Notes: generated by a model from the sequence alone, not told the origin. Positions 8,878 to 18,387 are shown, counted from the stretch's first letter. The stretch: DNA of 64,000 nt from DTGL01 sp038895395 (GCA_038895395.1 JAWANJ010000001.1:1-64000), one strand, 5' to 3'. A program made the numbers and translations.

Positions 8878-8990
8878 TCGATTTTTGGCTATTGCAATTT
8901 CGTCAAAAAGCGATTTTATGAATATGTCTCGAGGGTGGCAAAAATTGTTTTTAATTTTCACGCGGGGGGGTTTTAAGATAGGTTTTTATA

Positions 8991-9022
8991 GTAAAGGAGT
9001 AAATTTAAATGGTAAAGGAGTA
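8991..9022 (+). repeat. Short direct repeat in the intergenic region
   Basis: GTAAAGGAGTA occurs at 8991-9001 and again at 9012-9022, 21 bases apart, upstream of the unknown gene at 9083. The 21-base period (two helical turns) would suit paired protein binding sites on one face of the DNA. The same gap has an isolated run of seven G at 8964-8970. No coding capacity was found between 8828 and 9082. Confidence 0.4.
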
Positions 9023-9082
9023 CTAGCTAAATTTTATTGAATTATTATGGTGTTTTAGTTTTTAATTAAGATTACATTATTT

Positions 9083-9817
9083 ATGGTGCATGTGATGCCA
9101 AAAATCATAGGCAACAAACCCAAGTTTTATGAAAAAGCTAGGGCTTGGTATAAAAAACAAGGCAAGATAGATGTGCCTGGCTTTAAAAGGATTGAAATCA
9201 AAAACAATAAGAACAGTCTTTTAGTGGTTTTTAATGGCAAGCGTTATGAGCTTAGGAAGTTTGGTCAAGGTTACGCCAACATATTAAGAAAAAAACCAAT
9301 ATATACATTTGTATCTGAACAAGGACGCATTTTAGTTGTTACAGAGTTTCTCCATAAAACACTCACAAAAGAACTTGTTCTTGAAATTGACGCATACCAT
9401 GCTGATTTACTTGCTGGGGACGTTGGTTTTAGAAGATTGTTGCATACAAACGTAAACATAATACTAGATCTTGAGATAGCGTACGATAGTTACTTCTACT
9501 GGTGTCAGGGCGTTAACAAAAAACATTTAACAGGGCAAGCACCTGAATGGCTTAAAGGCAAAGGGTTTGGTTTGTTTGTAGAGTCTCTAAGACAAATTAG
9601 GCTAGCAAAGCTTGGTGTTAGTAAATGGTTTGCTTCAATAATACCTGAAAAAGAAAGTTTGGAATTTGCTGAGCTTAGAGGTTTTCGTAAGCCAACTTTG
9701 GAAGAGATACTTTTGCTAGCGAAAGCAACATTGCGAAAGGAGCCTGACAAACGTACAATAAGACAAATGTTGAAAATCTATCATGTGAAAGACATTCCAC
9801 CAATAAAAGGCAAATGA
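9083..9817 (+). CDS. Unknown 244-residue protein
   Basis: I do not recognise this family. The protein is soluble, basic at both ends, with a mixed alpha/beta pattern (KRIEIKNNKNSLLVVFNGK near 36 to 54, then FVSEQGRILVVTEFLHKTL) and a mostly helical second half with a WCQGVNKKHL segment. No membrane segment, zinc pair or nucleotide loop is visible. The ATG at 9083 or the ATG at 9095 may be used; GGTG lies 6 bases before the second. Transcribed divergently from the mevalonate operon and 19 bases before thyX, with which it is probably co-transcribed. Coding character is clear from length and composition; the role is not. Confidence 0.78.
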   Translation: MVHVMPKIIGNKPKFYEKARAWYKKQGKIDVPGFKRIEIKNNKNSLLVVFNGKRYELRKFGQGYANILRKKPIYTFVSEQGRILVVTEFLHKTLTKELVLEIDAYHADLLAGDVGFRRLLHTNVNIILDLEIAYDSYFYWCQGVNKKHLTGQAPEWLKGKGFGLFVESLRQIRLAKLGVSKWFASIIPEKESLEFAELRGFRKPTLEEILLLAKATLRKEPDKRTIRQMLKIYHVKDIPPIKGK

Positions 9818-9836
9818 TTTTTTGAGGTGTTTTGGT

Positions 9837-11342
9837 ATGTTTTATTCTGATGATGATAAAAAAATTTTGGAAAATTTTGTAACAAACCTTGACAAGAATA
9901 TTTATATCGTACACAATCTGCCGCCAGAGGTTGTTTCAGTGCTATTTGCTTATGTTAGCAGATCTCCAGAGAGCTTTAGGACAAATCTTTTGAAATTGGT
10001 TAAAGAAGGAAACTTAGATTTGCATACTGGAGAAAAAAGCAAGGAGGTTGTTTTAGAAAAAGCAATAAAAAAAGCCTCCGATTTTCAAAGGAAATGGGTT
10101 GTTGGCTTTGGCCATTTTAGCATAGCTGAGCATGCAGTAGTTCATATTGCAATAGAAAACATAAGCATACTTGCTACCAAGATATTGGAAGACAATAGGC
10201 TTGCAAGTTATACGGAAAAAAGCACAAGATATCAAAAATTTGATAGAAACACTTATTACAAACCAAAAAAAATAATTGAGTCGAAATATGGCAAAAACTA
10301 TGAGGAAACCCTAAACGGTTTATTCGATTTTTATGTTGAGAGTTTCCCTGTTGTTGAAAACTATTTCAAAGAGAAATATCCTAAAAAGGAAGAGATGAGC
10401 GAGCAATATTATGCTTCTTATATAAAGTCAAAAGCTTGTGATGTTCTTAGATACTTGCTTCCAACTGCAACGCTCACTAATTTAGGTGCAACTTTCAATG
10501 CAAGATCTCTTGCTCACGCTATAGAAAAATTATTGTCGCATCCACTAGAAGAAGCTCAGCAAATTGGACAAGATATAAAAGCCGAGGCTACGAAAATTAT
10601 GCCAACACTTGGTGGTTTTGCTGAGAAAAGCACATACATTCAAGAAACTACAAGAGGGCTTCAAGAGTTGGCCAAAAGTGAGATTTCAATGAAATCAGGT
10701 AAAAGGTCTTTAAAAAAACACAATGAAAACAAGGTAAAATTGGTTAACTATACATTGGATGCTGAAGAAAGACTTATAGCTGCAATTATGTATAAGTTTG
10801 TTGATCTACCTTATCAAAAAGTTTTGGAAAAAGTTAAGAAGATGGACAACAAAAAGAAAAAGATTGTTTTTGAAGAATTTTTTAAAAGGATCTCTAACAA
10901 AGATGCGCCGTTAAGGGAGCTTGAACATTCATTCTACACTTTTGAGATCACAGTTGATTATGGTGCATATAGAGATCTGCAAAGACACAGGATGTGTACT
11001 CAAACAACACAAATGTTAACAACCAAGCATGGTTTTTGCATTCCAGAAGAGATGAAAAATTTAGGGCTTGAGAAGGAGTTTGTTGATCACATGAAAAAGG
11101 CCAATGAATTATACTTTTCATTGGTTGATGAGTTCCCATATGAAGCTCAATATTGCGTACCGCTTGCATTTAGAAACCGGACAATCTTTACAATGAACGC
11201 TAGAGAGCTATACCACATAATAAGGCTTAGGTCTGGCAAGGCAGGCCATAAAAGCTACAGAAAAGTTGCTCAGCAGATGTACTTTGAACTACAAAAAGCA
11301 CAGCCATTGATTGCGAAATACTTTGCGGTTGATTTGAGCTAA
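9837..11342 (+). CDS. thyX: Tandem-domain flavin-dependent thymidylate synthase (ThyX family)
   Basis: Predicted FAD-dependent methylation of dUMP to dTMP. At 501 residues it is twice the usual ThyX length and contains two ThyX-like domains. The first (about residues 15 to 260) has FGHFSIAEHA and NRLASYTEKSTRYQ, close to the signature RHRxxSxNxxSxR but without the leading Arg-His. The second (about 300 to 500) keeps LQRHR but loses the Ser/Ser/Arg half, and carries NARELYHIIRLRS and the final Arg region. So the signature appears divided between the two copies. A TTG at 9822 is in frame, but GAGGTG at 9824-9829 points to the ATG at 9837. No thyA is seen in the window; tmk lies at 56.7 kb. Confidence 0.88.
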   Translation: MFYSDDDKKILENFVTNLDKNIYIVHNLPPEVVSVLFAYVSRSPESFRTNLLKLVKEGNLDLHTGEKSKEVVLEKAIKKASDFQRKWVVGFGHFSIAEHAVVHIAIENISILATKILEDNRLASYTEKSTRYQKFDRNTYYKPKKIIESKYGKNYEETLNGLFDFYVESFPVVENYFKEKYPKKEEMSEQYYASYIKSKACDVLRYLLPTATLTNLGATFNARSLAHAIEKLLSHPLEEAQQIGQDIKAEATKIMPTLGGFAEKSTYIQETTRGLQELAKSEISMKSGKRSLKKHNENKVKLVNYTLDAEERLIAAIMYKFVDLPYQKVLEKVKKMDNKKKKIVFEEFFKRISNKDAPLRELEHSFYTFEITVDYGAYRDLQRHRMCTQTTQMLTTKHGFCIPEEMKNLGLEKEFVDHMKKANELYFSLVDEFPYEAQYCVPLAFRNRTIFTMNARELYHIIRLRSGKAGHKSYRKVAQQMYFELQKAQPLIAKYFAVDLS

Positions 11343-11352
11343 CTTATTTAAC

Positions 11353-13620
11353 TTATTTTCTTGCTAACAAATCCGCGTAGTACTGTTTACATTCCAATCT
11401 CCAGTTCACTGTAAGAACTATTTTTATTCCATCACCCGTGTAAGCCACATTTATATCCTTATCAGATAGTTTATCACACATTGATGCTCCAGTTCCGCTA
11501 TAGAAACCATAGTTAGCATAGCATTGTGGCACTTCGTAGATAAAGTAATACTCTTTTGTAGAGGTATATTTTGCCATATTTTCTTCGGTGAATTTTTTCA
11601 GGGCTTCACACAATGGAAGGATATTTTTTGCAGTGTTGGGATCGTAACCGTAGTAAGTTAAAATCCTGCTCAAGCAATATTGCTTAACCGTCAAATCAGT
11701 GGTGTCAGTAAGGCAGCTTTGCACCTTCGCTTCTATGTTTACGTCCTTTGGTGTGACTGTTGGAGATGGCGTTATCGTATAGTAGCCAAATGAAGGATAG
11801 CATGATGTTTTATCGCATTTCTTGCCTATGCAGACGTTAAGGTATATTGTGCCATAGTCGCTCAGGTTGCTTTCAACATCTGCTGAGACTTTCTTTATTT
11901 CCCCGGGTTTTATTTCATAGAAGCCAATGTTTTTGTCGAAAATGATATTTTTCCTATAGTAGTCTGAATAGCCCTTTATTGTCAGGTCTCCAGAATAATC
12001 TTTTGTAGCATATTTGTTATTTAACCTAAAACTTATGTTGTTTTTGTCGCAAGTCAAGTTGTCTATATAAAAGTAGTTGTACGAATAGCTAGTGCTACAA
12101 TAACCATATTTGACACATTCATCTTCAATGCAAACCTCAAGGGACTCGGAGCCAAAAAGCGTGGTGTTTGGGTTAAACTCAAAGCGTTTCTCTTTGTATG
12201 ATTTTAATGAAACATACCCCAGGTCCTTTTCTACTAAAGTTTCACCTGAAAAGCCATCTTTGAGTTTTGCCTTCAAAGTGCCTTGCATTTCCGAGTATGG
12301 ATACAGCACAAAGGAAACATTTTCATCGCTGCAGCTTGCAGAATATATAGTAAATGTGTAAGTGTAGGGGGAGATATAACAACCGTAGCTCCTGCCCTTT
12401 TGGCATTTGTCGCCTACGCACAACTGGACTTCTTTTGAGCCTTCAGACAAATTTTTATCTGGAACAATCTTAAAGTCCCTGGATTCAAATGCTTTTAGGC
12501 TTATTTCACCAAGGTTCTTCTCAAGTTCGATATTTGAGTCAGCCCCATTTGAAGAGTACTCATCATAGTATAGCCAACTAGAGTATCTTAAAAGAGTTAG
12601 CTTTGCCTGCCCTCTTAGATCTTCTAAGGCGGTTAGCTTTATGGAGATCTGTTTTTTGCTGCAGTTTGCATCTATTAAAAAGGGTACTGGGGGCTTCAAA
12701 TCTTGCTCATTAACTTTGCCAAACTCTATTTTTTTCAGTTCAAACTTTAATGACATCTCCATCGGCTTTTTTAGACCTTTCATCTTTATAGAAAAGTTGG
12801 AATCCATTAAAGCTAAAATCCCGTGCTCTTTGTCGAGGCAAACCTCGGCGTTAAACTTTATTTCCTCATAAATTGAATCCTTCTCATAGTTGACATCTGA
12901 AAGTAAAGAAAAACCAGTAGGAAACTTTGGCTGTTCCTGTGTTAATGAATTGCTGCTATTTGCTGCTGCCAAATATGCGCTACTGCTAAGCAGCGGGACA
13001 TTTATATCCTTGCCACTGTAAGAAATTGCGTAGCATCTTGTATTCCTTTCAGCTATTTTTTTCTCATTGATAAAAGAGATATTATAATCTGTCTTTTTTG
13101 TCAAATCTGTGCTTTGGGCCATCTTCGATGGGTCAAATGCTGAGTAATAATCTTCCTTGCCAATTTGGCATTCCCATGTACTTTCTTTTGTTGGGCTGTG
13201 TGTTCCATTAATTGATGCATATCTTGTCTTTTGGCAGGTGATTGATTTGTCGTTTATCAGATAAACTTCAGTTTCAGTTTCGATACTGAGAAAACTCACA
13301 ATCAAACTGGTTTTATTTTGTGATCTTGAGAGGTGAGTTTGTGTTATATCAAAACTATAATTAAGGGCCATGCCAGGGCCATATCCTAAATATCCTAAAC
13401 TACTAAAGATGTTTTGGTTTTGCATTGAAAGAGACATTATATAATCTGCTTTGTAGGGCGGCGCATCAAGACCTTTTTGTGAAAGCGCTTTGTATTCTTC
13501 TTCAACGCTCATTGGTTTTGGAAGTATAATTTCTCTTAGCTCAGGGATAAGAAATAATGCAGAAATAGCTGCTGCTGAGATAATTATTAAAACAACCAAA
13601 ACAATTAATTCTACCCTCAT
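11353..13620 (-). CDS. Membrane-anchored extracellular protein with tandem beta-sandwich-like repeats
   Basis: Protein of 755 residues with one N-terminal membrane segment (about residues 5 to 25) and the rest predicted outside the cell. Many NxS/NxT sites fit a glycosylated surface protein. From about residue 330 to 640 there are three repeats, each starting with Cys (CSKKQISIKL, CSDENVSFVL, CDKNNISFRL), running through a DKNLGEISLK/KDLGYVSLK/DKNIGFYEIK segment and ending in a CVGDKC, CIEDEC or CIGKKC cluster plus a further Cys. Each is probably a disulfide-bonded Ig-like domain. The C-terminal part has further Cys. GGGTGG supports ATG 13620 over GTG 13629. The family is not recognised; a binding or structural role at the cell surface is inference. 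Confidence 0.75.
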   Translation of the reverse strand: MRVELIVLVVLIIISAAAISALFLIPELREIILPKPMSVEEEYKALSQKGLDAPPYKADYIMSLSMQNQNIFSSLGYLGYGPGMALNYSFDITQTHLSRSQNKTSLIVSFLSIETETEVYLINDKSITCQKTRYASINGTHSPTKESTWECQIGKEDYYSAFDPSKMAQSTDLTKKTDYNISFINEKKIAERNTRCYAISYSGKDINVPLLSSSAYLAAANSSNSLTQEQPKFPTGFSLLSDVNYEKDSIYEEIKFNAEVCLDKEHGILALMDSNFSIKMKGLKKPMEMSLKFELKKIEFGKVNEQDLKPPVPFLIDANCSKKQISIKLTALEDLRGQAKLTLLRYSSWLYYDEYSSNGADSNIELEKNLGEISLKAFESRDFKIVPDKNLSEGSKEVQLCVGDKCQKGRSYGCYISPYTYTFTIYSASCSDENVSFVLYPYSEMQGTLKAKLKDGFSGETLVEKDLGYVSLKSYKEKRFEFNPNTTLFGSESLEVCIEDECVKYGYCSTSYSYNYFYIDNLTCDKNNISFRLNNKYATKDYSGDLTIKGYSDYYRKNIIFDKNIGFYEIKPGEIKKVSADVESNLSDYGTIYLNVCIGKKCDKTSCYPSFGYYTITPSPTVTPKDVNIEAKVQSCLTDTTDLTVKQYCLSRILTYYGYDPNTAKNILPLCEALKKFTEENMAKYTSTKEYYFIYEVPQCYANYGFYSGTGASMCDKLSDKDINVAYTGDGIKIVLTVNWRLECKQYYADLLARK

Positions 13621-13774
13621 AAAATCCACCCGCTATTTTTTTTACATTGGATTAAAACACATAATTTAATTGTAAACTTATATAAAAAAGTTTCAATGAT
13701 TGGTGCTCTCACAAGCTGTAATCAAAAGGAATAAAAAGCAAACAACACATAAATAAATAGTAACGGTGACTTTT

Positions 13775-14557
13775 ATGGGGGAGATTGTCTCTATTATTTC
13801 TGGTAAGGGTGGGGTTGGCAAAACAACTGTTGCATTGAACCTCGCATCTGCTTTTAACAAGAAGGGCTACAATACTCTTGTTTTTGATGGAAACGTTACA
13901 AGCCCAACAGGTGCACTTTATTTGGGATATTTGCCTGCCGAAAAAACAATAAATAATGTACTAAAAGGAGAACTTGAGCTTGGCGGCGCAATCTTAACGC
14001 ATGACTCTGGTGTTAAGCTTTTGACATGTAGCTTGGGCCTAGCAGATCTTAAAAGTGACTATAGAAGAGCCTTTGGACTATTAAGGGAGTTAAAAAGAAA
14101 CTATGATATTATATTTATAGATGCCGGTGCTGGCCTAGATGAAGAAGCTCAAATGGCTATAGAAGCAAGCGACTATGTTATTGTAGTCACAAATCCTGAG
14201 CTTCCTGCAACTATAGATGCATTAAGGGCTGTGAGATTAGCAAGGGCTTTTAACAAGAAGGTTCTTGGGGTTATTGTCAATAAGGTAAACTATGGACGCC
14301 CACAGTTACCTGTTGCAGAAGTTGGTAGCATTGCAGAAGCTCCAGTGATTGGTAGCGTAGTTGAAGATGATGCAGTACAAGAGGCTTTCGCATATAATCA
14401 ACCTGTTGTACATATGAGGCCATATGCTAGAGCTAGTGCTGACTTTATGAACATAGCCGCAAAGATCTTAGGAGAAAAAGAAAGCCACAAAAGCAGGGTA
14501 TTGATAGATAGAATTTCTTTCTGGCTCCATAAGATTGGGTTAAAATACTTGCCATAG
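13775..14557 (+). CDS. MinD/ParA-family ATPase
   Basis: Deviant Walker A ATPase with IISGKGGVGKTTVALNL at the N-terminus, the switch-like FIDAGAGLDEEAQMAIEAS near 113 to 131 and NKVNYGRPQ near 170. It is of the archaeal MinD type, positioned on membranes or nucleoid in relatives. The last residues (DRISFWLHKIGLKYLP) could form an amphipathic membrane-targeting helix as in bacterial MinD. GGTGA at 13765-13769 precedes the ATG at 13775, which is preferred to GTG 13766. It stands alone between a surface-protein gene and ppdK, so the partner is unknown. Archaeal genomes often have several MinD paralogues with different roles, so no division role is claimed. Confidence 0.85.
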   Translation: MGEIVSIISGKGGVGKTTVALNLASAFNKKGYNTLVFDGNVTSPTGALYLGYLPAEKTINNVLKGELELGGAILTHDSGVKLLTCSLGLADLKSDYRRAFGLLRELKRNYDIIFIDAGAGLDEEAQMAIEASDYVIVVTNPELPATIDALRAVRLARAFNKKVLGVIVNKVNYGRPQLPVAEVGSIAEAPVIGSVVEDDAVQEAFAYNQPVVHMRPYARASADFMNIAAKILGEKESHKSRVLIDRISFWLHKIGLKYLP

Positions 14558-14593
14558 CAAAAAAGCATATTTATTCATTTTAGGAGGGATTTT

Positions 14594-17296
14594 ATGGTCG
14601 AGAAATATGTATATGAATTTTCAGAAGGATCTAAAGAAGATAAACTGCTTTTAGGTGGAAAGGGCGCAAACCTAGCCGAAATGACGAAGCTTGGACTGCC
14701 TGTTCCTCCTGGTTTTATAATAACAACAAAAGCCTGTATCCATTTTTTGAAAAATAATTGCCAGTACCCGAAGGGCATGAAAGAGCAAGTTTTACAGGGT
14801 ATAAAAAGGCTTGAGAAAAAAACAAAAAGAAAATTTGGTGGTTCACCAGCTCTTCTTGTTTCGGTGAGAAGTGGTGCACCAATTTCCATGCCAGGCATGA
14901 TGGATACAATACTTAACCTTGGGATGAACGATGACGTAGCTGAGCAGATGATCAAAGAAACCAAGAATGAGCGCTTTGTGTACGATCTCTATAGGCGTTT
15001 GATTCAGATGTTTGGTGAAACTGTAAAAGGCATTGATGCAAAAAAGTTTGATTCTGTTCTAGAACATGCAAAAAAGCAACGTGGCTTAAGATTCGATTCA
15101 GAGCTTGATGCGAAAGAAATGAAAAAGATTGTGGAAAAGTTTAAGGGGATTTACAAAAAAGAAACACATGAAGATTTTCCCCAGGATGTTTATGTACAGT
15201 TGTTTGAGGCAATAAACGCTGTTTTCAACTCATGGAATAGTAAGAGAGCTATAACTTACAGAAAGTTGGAGGGCATTCCTGATGGTATGGGCACAGCTGT
15301 GAATGTACAGATGATGGTTTATGGAAACAAAGACAATAAATCAGCAACTGGTGTTTTGTTTACAAGGAATCCATCCACTGGTGAAAAGGTACTATATGGA
15401 GAATATTTAGTGGCGGCACAAGGTGAAGATGTTGTTGCAGGCATAAGAACCCCAAACGATATAAAGATGCTTGCCAAGGAGATGCCAAAAGTATATAAAC
15501 AGATATTAAAGCTAGTGAACAAGCTTGAAAAACATTATCGTGATGTGCAAGATGTTGAATTTACAGTGGAAAGTGGAAAGCTTTATGTGCTACAGACAAG
15601 AGAGGGCAAGCGTACAGCAATGGCTGCAGTAAAAATTGCAGTGGATATGGTAAAAGAAGGGCTTATAAGCAAAGAAGAGGCAATAATGAGAATCAAGCCA
15701 GAACAGATAAATCAACTTCTCCACAAGCAAATAGACCCAGAAGCTAAGCTCAATGTGGTTGCTAAAGGTTTGCCTGCAAGTCCTGGAGCTGCTTCTGGAA
15801 AGGTAGTATTTGATGCTGATGTTGCTGAAGCGATGGGGCGAAACAACGAAAAGGTAATCCTGGTTAGGCCTGAGACAACCCCCGAAGATATTCATGGGGT
15901 TATTGCAGCTAAAGGAGTATTAACCTCAAGAGGTGGTATGACAAGCCATGCTGCTGTAGTAGCCAGAGGAATGGGAAAACCTTGTGTTGCTGGTTGCGAG
16001 GCATTACAAATAGATCTTGAAAAGAAAGAGGCTAGAATAGGTGCCCTGATCATAAGGGAGTTTGACATAATAACAATAGATGGAAACACTGGAAATGTTA
16101 TCTTAGGAGAGGCGCCAACTATTGAACCAAAGATAAGTGGGGAACTAAAAACTTTGCTTAGCTGGGCTGATTCAGTTAGGAAACTTGGGGTAAAAACCAA
16201 TGCAGACAATCCTGTAGACTCAGCAAAAGCAAGAGAATTTGGAGCTGAAGGGATTGGCCTCTGTAGAACAGAGCATATGTTCATGGCCAAAGAAAGGGTC
16301 CCAGTTGTGCATGAGATGATCATGGCAACCACGCTTGAGGAAAGAAAAAAAGCTTTGGACAAACTTTTGCCAATGCAAAGGCAAGACTTTTACGAGATGT
16401 TTAAAATAATGAACAACCTGCCAGTAACAATCAGGCTTCTTGATCCTCCACTACACGAGTTCTTACCAAGCAAGGATGCTCTAATTAAAGAGATAAGGAT
16501 GCTAGAATGCGAGCAATGCAAAAAGAATGTTTCTCTGGCTGAAATAAAGGAAAAGGCTTTACTGCTTGAAAAGGCGAGAATGCTTTCAGAAGCTAACCCA
16601 ATGCTTGGACATCGTGGTGTACGCTTAGGGATAACAATGCCTGAGGTTTATGAGATGCAAGTTCAAGCAATAATTGAGGCTGCGATAAAAGCAATTAGGG
16701 AAGGCTATAAGGTAAAGCTTCAGATTATGATTCCTCTCGTAGGTATAGACAAAGAATTAGCTATAATGTCTGAGCTTGTGAGAAAAAAAGCAGAAGAGGT
16801 TTGCGCGAGAGAAAATGTCAAAGTAAACTACAAGATAGGGACAATGATTGAACTACCCAGGGCTTGTGTTGTGGCTGACCAGATAGCAAAGTATGCTGAG
16901 TTCTTTTCTTTCGGAACAAATGACCTAACTCAAACGACTTTCGGTTTTTCTAGAGATGATGCAGAAGCCAAGTTTTTACCATATTATATTTCCAAAGGGA
17001 TTCTTGACGAAAATCCATTTGCAGTTTTGGACACAGAAGGTGTTGGAGCCTTAATGAAGATGGCTGCAGAAAAAGCAAAGAAGGTAAACAAGAACATAGA
17101 GCTTGGAATTTGTGGCGAGCATGGTGGTAATCCACAATCAATAGAATTTTGCCATTTGATTGGACTTGACTATGTAAGCTGCTCTCCTTTCAGGGTTCCA
17201 GTGGCTAGACTTGCTGCTGCACAGGCAGCAATAAAGCACAATAATAAATCTACCAAGGGAGTAAAAAAGAAATTCAAAGATAAAAAGAAAAAGTAA
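14594..17296 (+). CDS. ppdK: Pyruvate, phosphate dikinase
   Basis: Interconverts pyruvate, ATP and Pi with PEP, AMP and PPi; links pyruvate to gluconeogenesis or runs glycolysis with PPi. Full length at 900 residues: N-terminal ATP-grasp domain (GGKGANLAEMTKLGLPVPPG at the start), central swivelling domain with catalytic His in TSRGGMTSHAAVVARGMG near 455, and C-terminal PEP-binding TIM barrel with the general-acid Cys in GICGEHGG near 840. A strong AGGAGGGA ribosome site precedes the ATG. A Lys-rich tail (KGVKKKFKDKKKK) is appended. Its presence beside PGK, GAPDH and TPI in the window suggests active gluconeogenesis to the alpha-glucans encoded at 30 to 36 kb. Confidence 0.97.
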   Translation: MVEKYVYEFSEGSKEDKLLLGGKGANLAEMTKLGLPVPPGFIITTKACIHFLKNNCQYPKGMKEQVLQGIKRLEKKTKRKFGGSPALLVSVRSGAPISMPGMMDTILNLGMNDDVAEQMIKETKNERFVYDLYRRLIQMFGETVKGIDAKKFDSVLEHAKKQRGLRFDSELDAKEMKKIVEKFKGIYKKETHEDFPQDVYVQLFEAINAVFNSWNSKRAITYRKLEGIPDGMGTAVNVQMMVYGNKDNKSATGVLFTRNPSTGEKVLYGEYLVAAQGEDVVAGIRTPNDIKMLAKEMPKVYKQILKLVNKLEKHYRDVQDVEFTVESGKLYVLQTREGKRTAMAAVKIAVDMVKEGLISKEEAIMRIKPEQINQLLHKQIDPEAKLNVVAKGLPASPGAASGKVVFDADVAEAMGRNNEKVILVRPETTPEDIHGVIAAKGVLTSRGGMTSHAAVVARGMGKPCVAGCEALQIDLEKKEARIGALIIREFDIITIDGNTGNVILGEAPTIEPKISGELKTLLSWADSVRKLGVKTNADNPVDSAKAREFGAEGIGLCRTEHMFMAKERVPVVHEMIMATTLEERKKALDKLLPMQRQDFYEMFKIMNNLPVTIRLLDPPLHEFLPSKDALIKEIRMLECEQCKKNVSLAEIKEKALLLEKARMLSEANPMLGHRGVRLGITMPEVYEMQVQAIIEAAIKAIREGYKVKLQIMIPLVGIDKELAIMSELVRKKAEEVCARENVKVNYKIGTMIELPRACVVADQIAKYAEFFSFGTNDLTQTTFGFSRDDAEAKFLPYYISKGILDENPFAVLDTEGVGALMKMAAEKAKKVNKNIELGICGEHGGNPQSIEFCHLIGLDYVSCSPFRVPVARLAAAQAAIKHNNKSTKGVKKKFKDKKKK

Positions 17297-17313
17297 CGAT
17301 TGTAGCACAGAGA

Positions 17314-17321
17314 TATAAATT
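17314..17321 (+). promoter_or_regulatory. TATA box of pus10
   Basis: TATAAATT centred 25 bases before the pus10 ATG at 17342, with no ribosome site between them. Transcription would begin at or within a base or two of the start codon, a good example of the leaderless arrangement seen repeatedly in this window. Confidence 0.6.
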
Positions 17322-17341
17322 TTGCCGGCATTATTTTTAAG

Positions 17342-18349
17342 ATGGGCCCAATTAGGTTTGAATTCAATGGTTTTAACAAGGATCTTGTAGAGCAACTTTG
17401 CAGTAGGATTGCTGAGGCATTGAAAGAGTATGAATTTGACAGTTTTCTTGTTGGTTGCACTTTTGAGGATTACCTAAGTGATGAAGGCAAAGAAATACTA
17501 AGAAAAGAATTTCAACCACTTGTAGTGAAGAGGCTGGAGGAATTATTAAAAAAGAAAGCAGACTATTCTAAACCACAAATTGATATTTTGATAAACTTTA
17601 ATCAAGATTTAGTTTATTTTTTAGTGCACTCAGTCTATGTTACTGGCAGGTATAGAAAATATGCCAAATTATACCAAACAAGACATTACTGTTATAGATG
17701 CAAAGGGCGTGGTTGTGACTTTTGCAAGCAAAAAGGTGTTTTAAGCAACGAGTCTGTTGAAGAACTTATTGCAAAATATCTTGTGCCAGCTTTTGAAGCA
17801 TTGAGTGCGAAGTTTCATGGTGCAGGCAGAGAAGATGCTGACGTTAGGATGCTGGGACCTGGCAGAGAGTTTGTGATGCAAATCATAGAACCAAAAAAAA
17901 GAAAGGTAGATTTGAGGCATATAGAAAAGGAAATAAATGAAAAAGAAGCTGGAAAAATTGAAGTGATTGGTCTTTCTTTTTGTGAAAAGGAGACTATTGC
18001 AAAAATAAAAGCTAAGAAAAGCAGGAAGGTTTACGCTGCAACTGTTAAGTGTGAAAATCTTCCTGATGAAGCAAAAGTTGTTGGCCTTTTAGGACAATAT
18101 GTTGTTGCCCAAAGAACCCCAACCAGGGTACTGAGAAGACGTGCTAACATTTTGAGATATAGAAAGGTTGAAATTAAAAAAGCCTTTATTGAAAATGGGT
18201 TTTTGAAACTTGAGATGATAGCTGATTCAGGGCTTTACATAAAGGAATTTATATCTGGTGACAGTGGAAGAACAGACCCCAGCATCTCGAAAATGCTTCA
18301 GCAGAATTGCGAATGTGTTGAACTTGATGTCGTGGACATAATTGAGTAA
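17342..18349 (+). CDS. pus10: tRNA pseudouridine synthase Pus10
   Basis: Forms pseudouridine 54 and/or 55 in the T-loop of archaeal tRNAs, replacing bacterial TruB in this role. The 335-residue protein has a four-Cys zinc site (CYRCKGRGCDFC, residues 117 to 128), the catalytic Asp region GREDADVRMLG (162 to 172), QRTPTRVLRRRA and the family C-terminus SGLYIKEFISGDSGRTDPS. It is shorter than many archaeal Pus10 (about 400), mainly at the N-terminal THUMP-like region. A TATA box 25 bases before the ATG and no ribosome site suggest a leaderless transcript. Convergent with the prenyl synthase. Confidence 0.94.
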   Translation: MGPIRFEFNGFNKDLVEQLCSRIAEALKEYEFDSFLVGCTFEDYLSDEGKEILRKEFQPLVVKRLEELLKKKADYSKPQIDILINFNQDLVYFLVHSVYVTGRYRKYAKLYQTRHYCYRCKGRGCDFCKQKGVLSNESVEELIAKYLVPAFEALSAKFHGAGREDADVRMLGPGREFVMQIIEPKKRKVDLRHIEKEINEKEAGKIEVIGLSFCEKETIAKIKAKKSRKVYAATVKCENLPDEAKVVGLLGQYVVAQRTPTRVLRRRANILRYRKVEIKKAFIENGFLKLEMIADSGLYIKEFISGDSGRTDPSISKMLQQNCECVELDVVDIIE

Positions 18350-18387
18350 ATTGTTTTTTGTATCATTAGCACATTCAAAAAGTTAAC

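Noticed and set aside
8964..8970. Run of seven G as a sign of insertion or quadruplex
   Set aside because: A single run cannot form a quadruplex and there are no flanking repeats.
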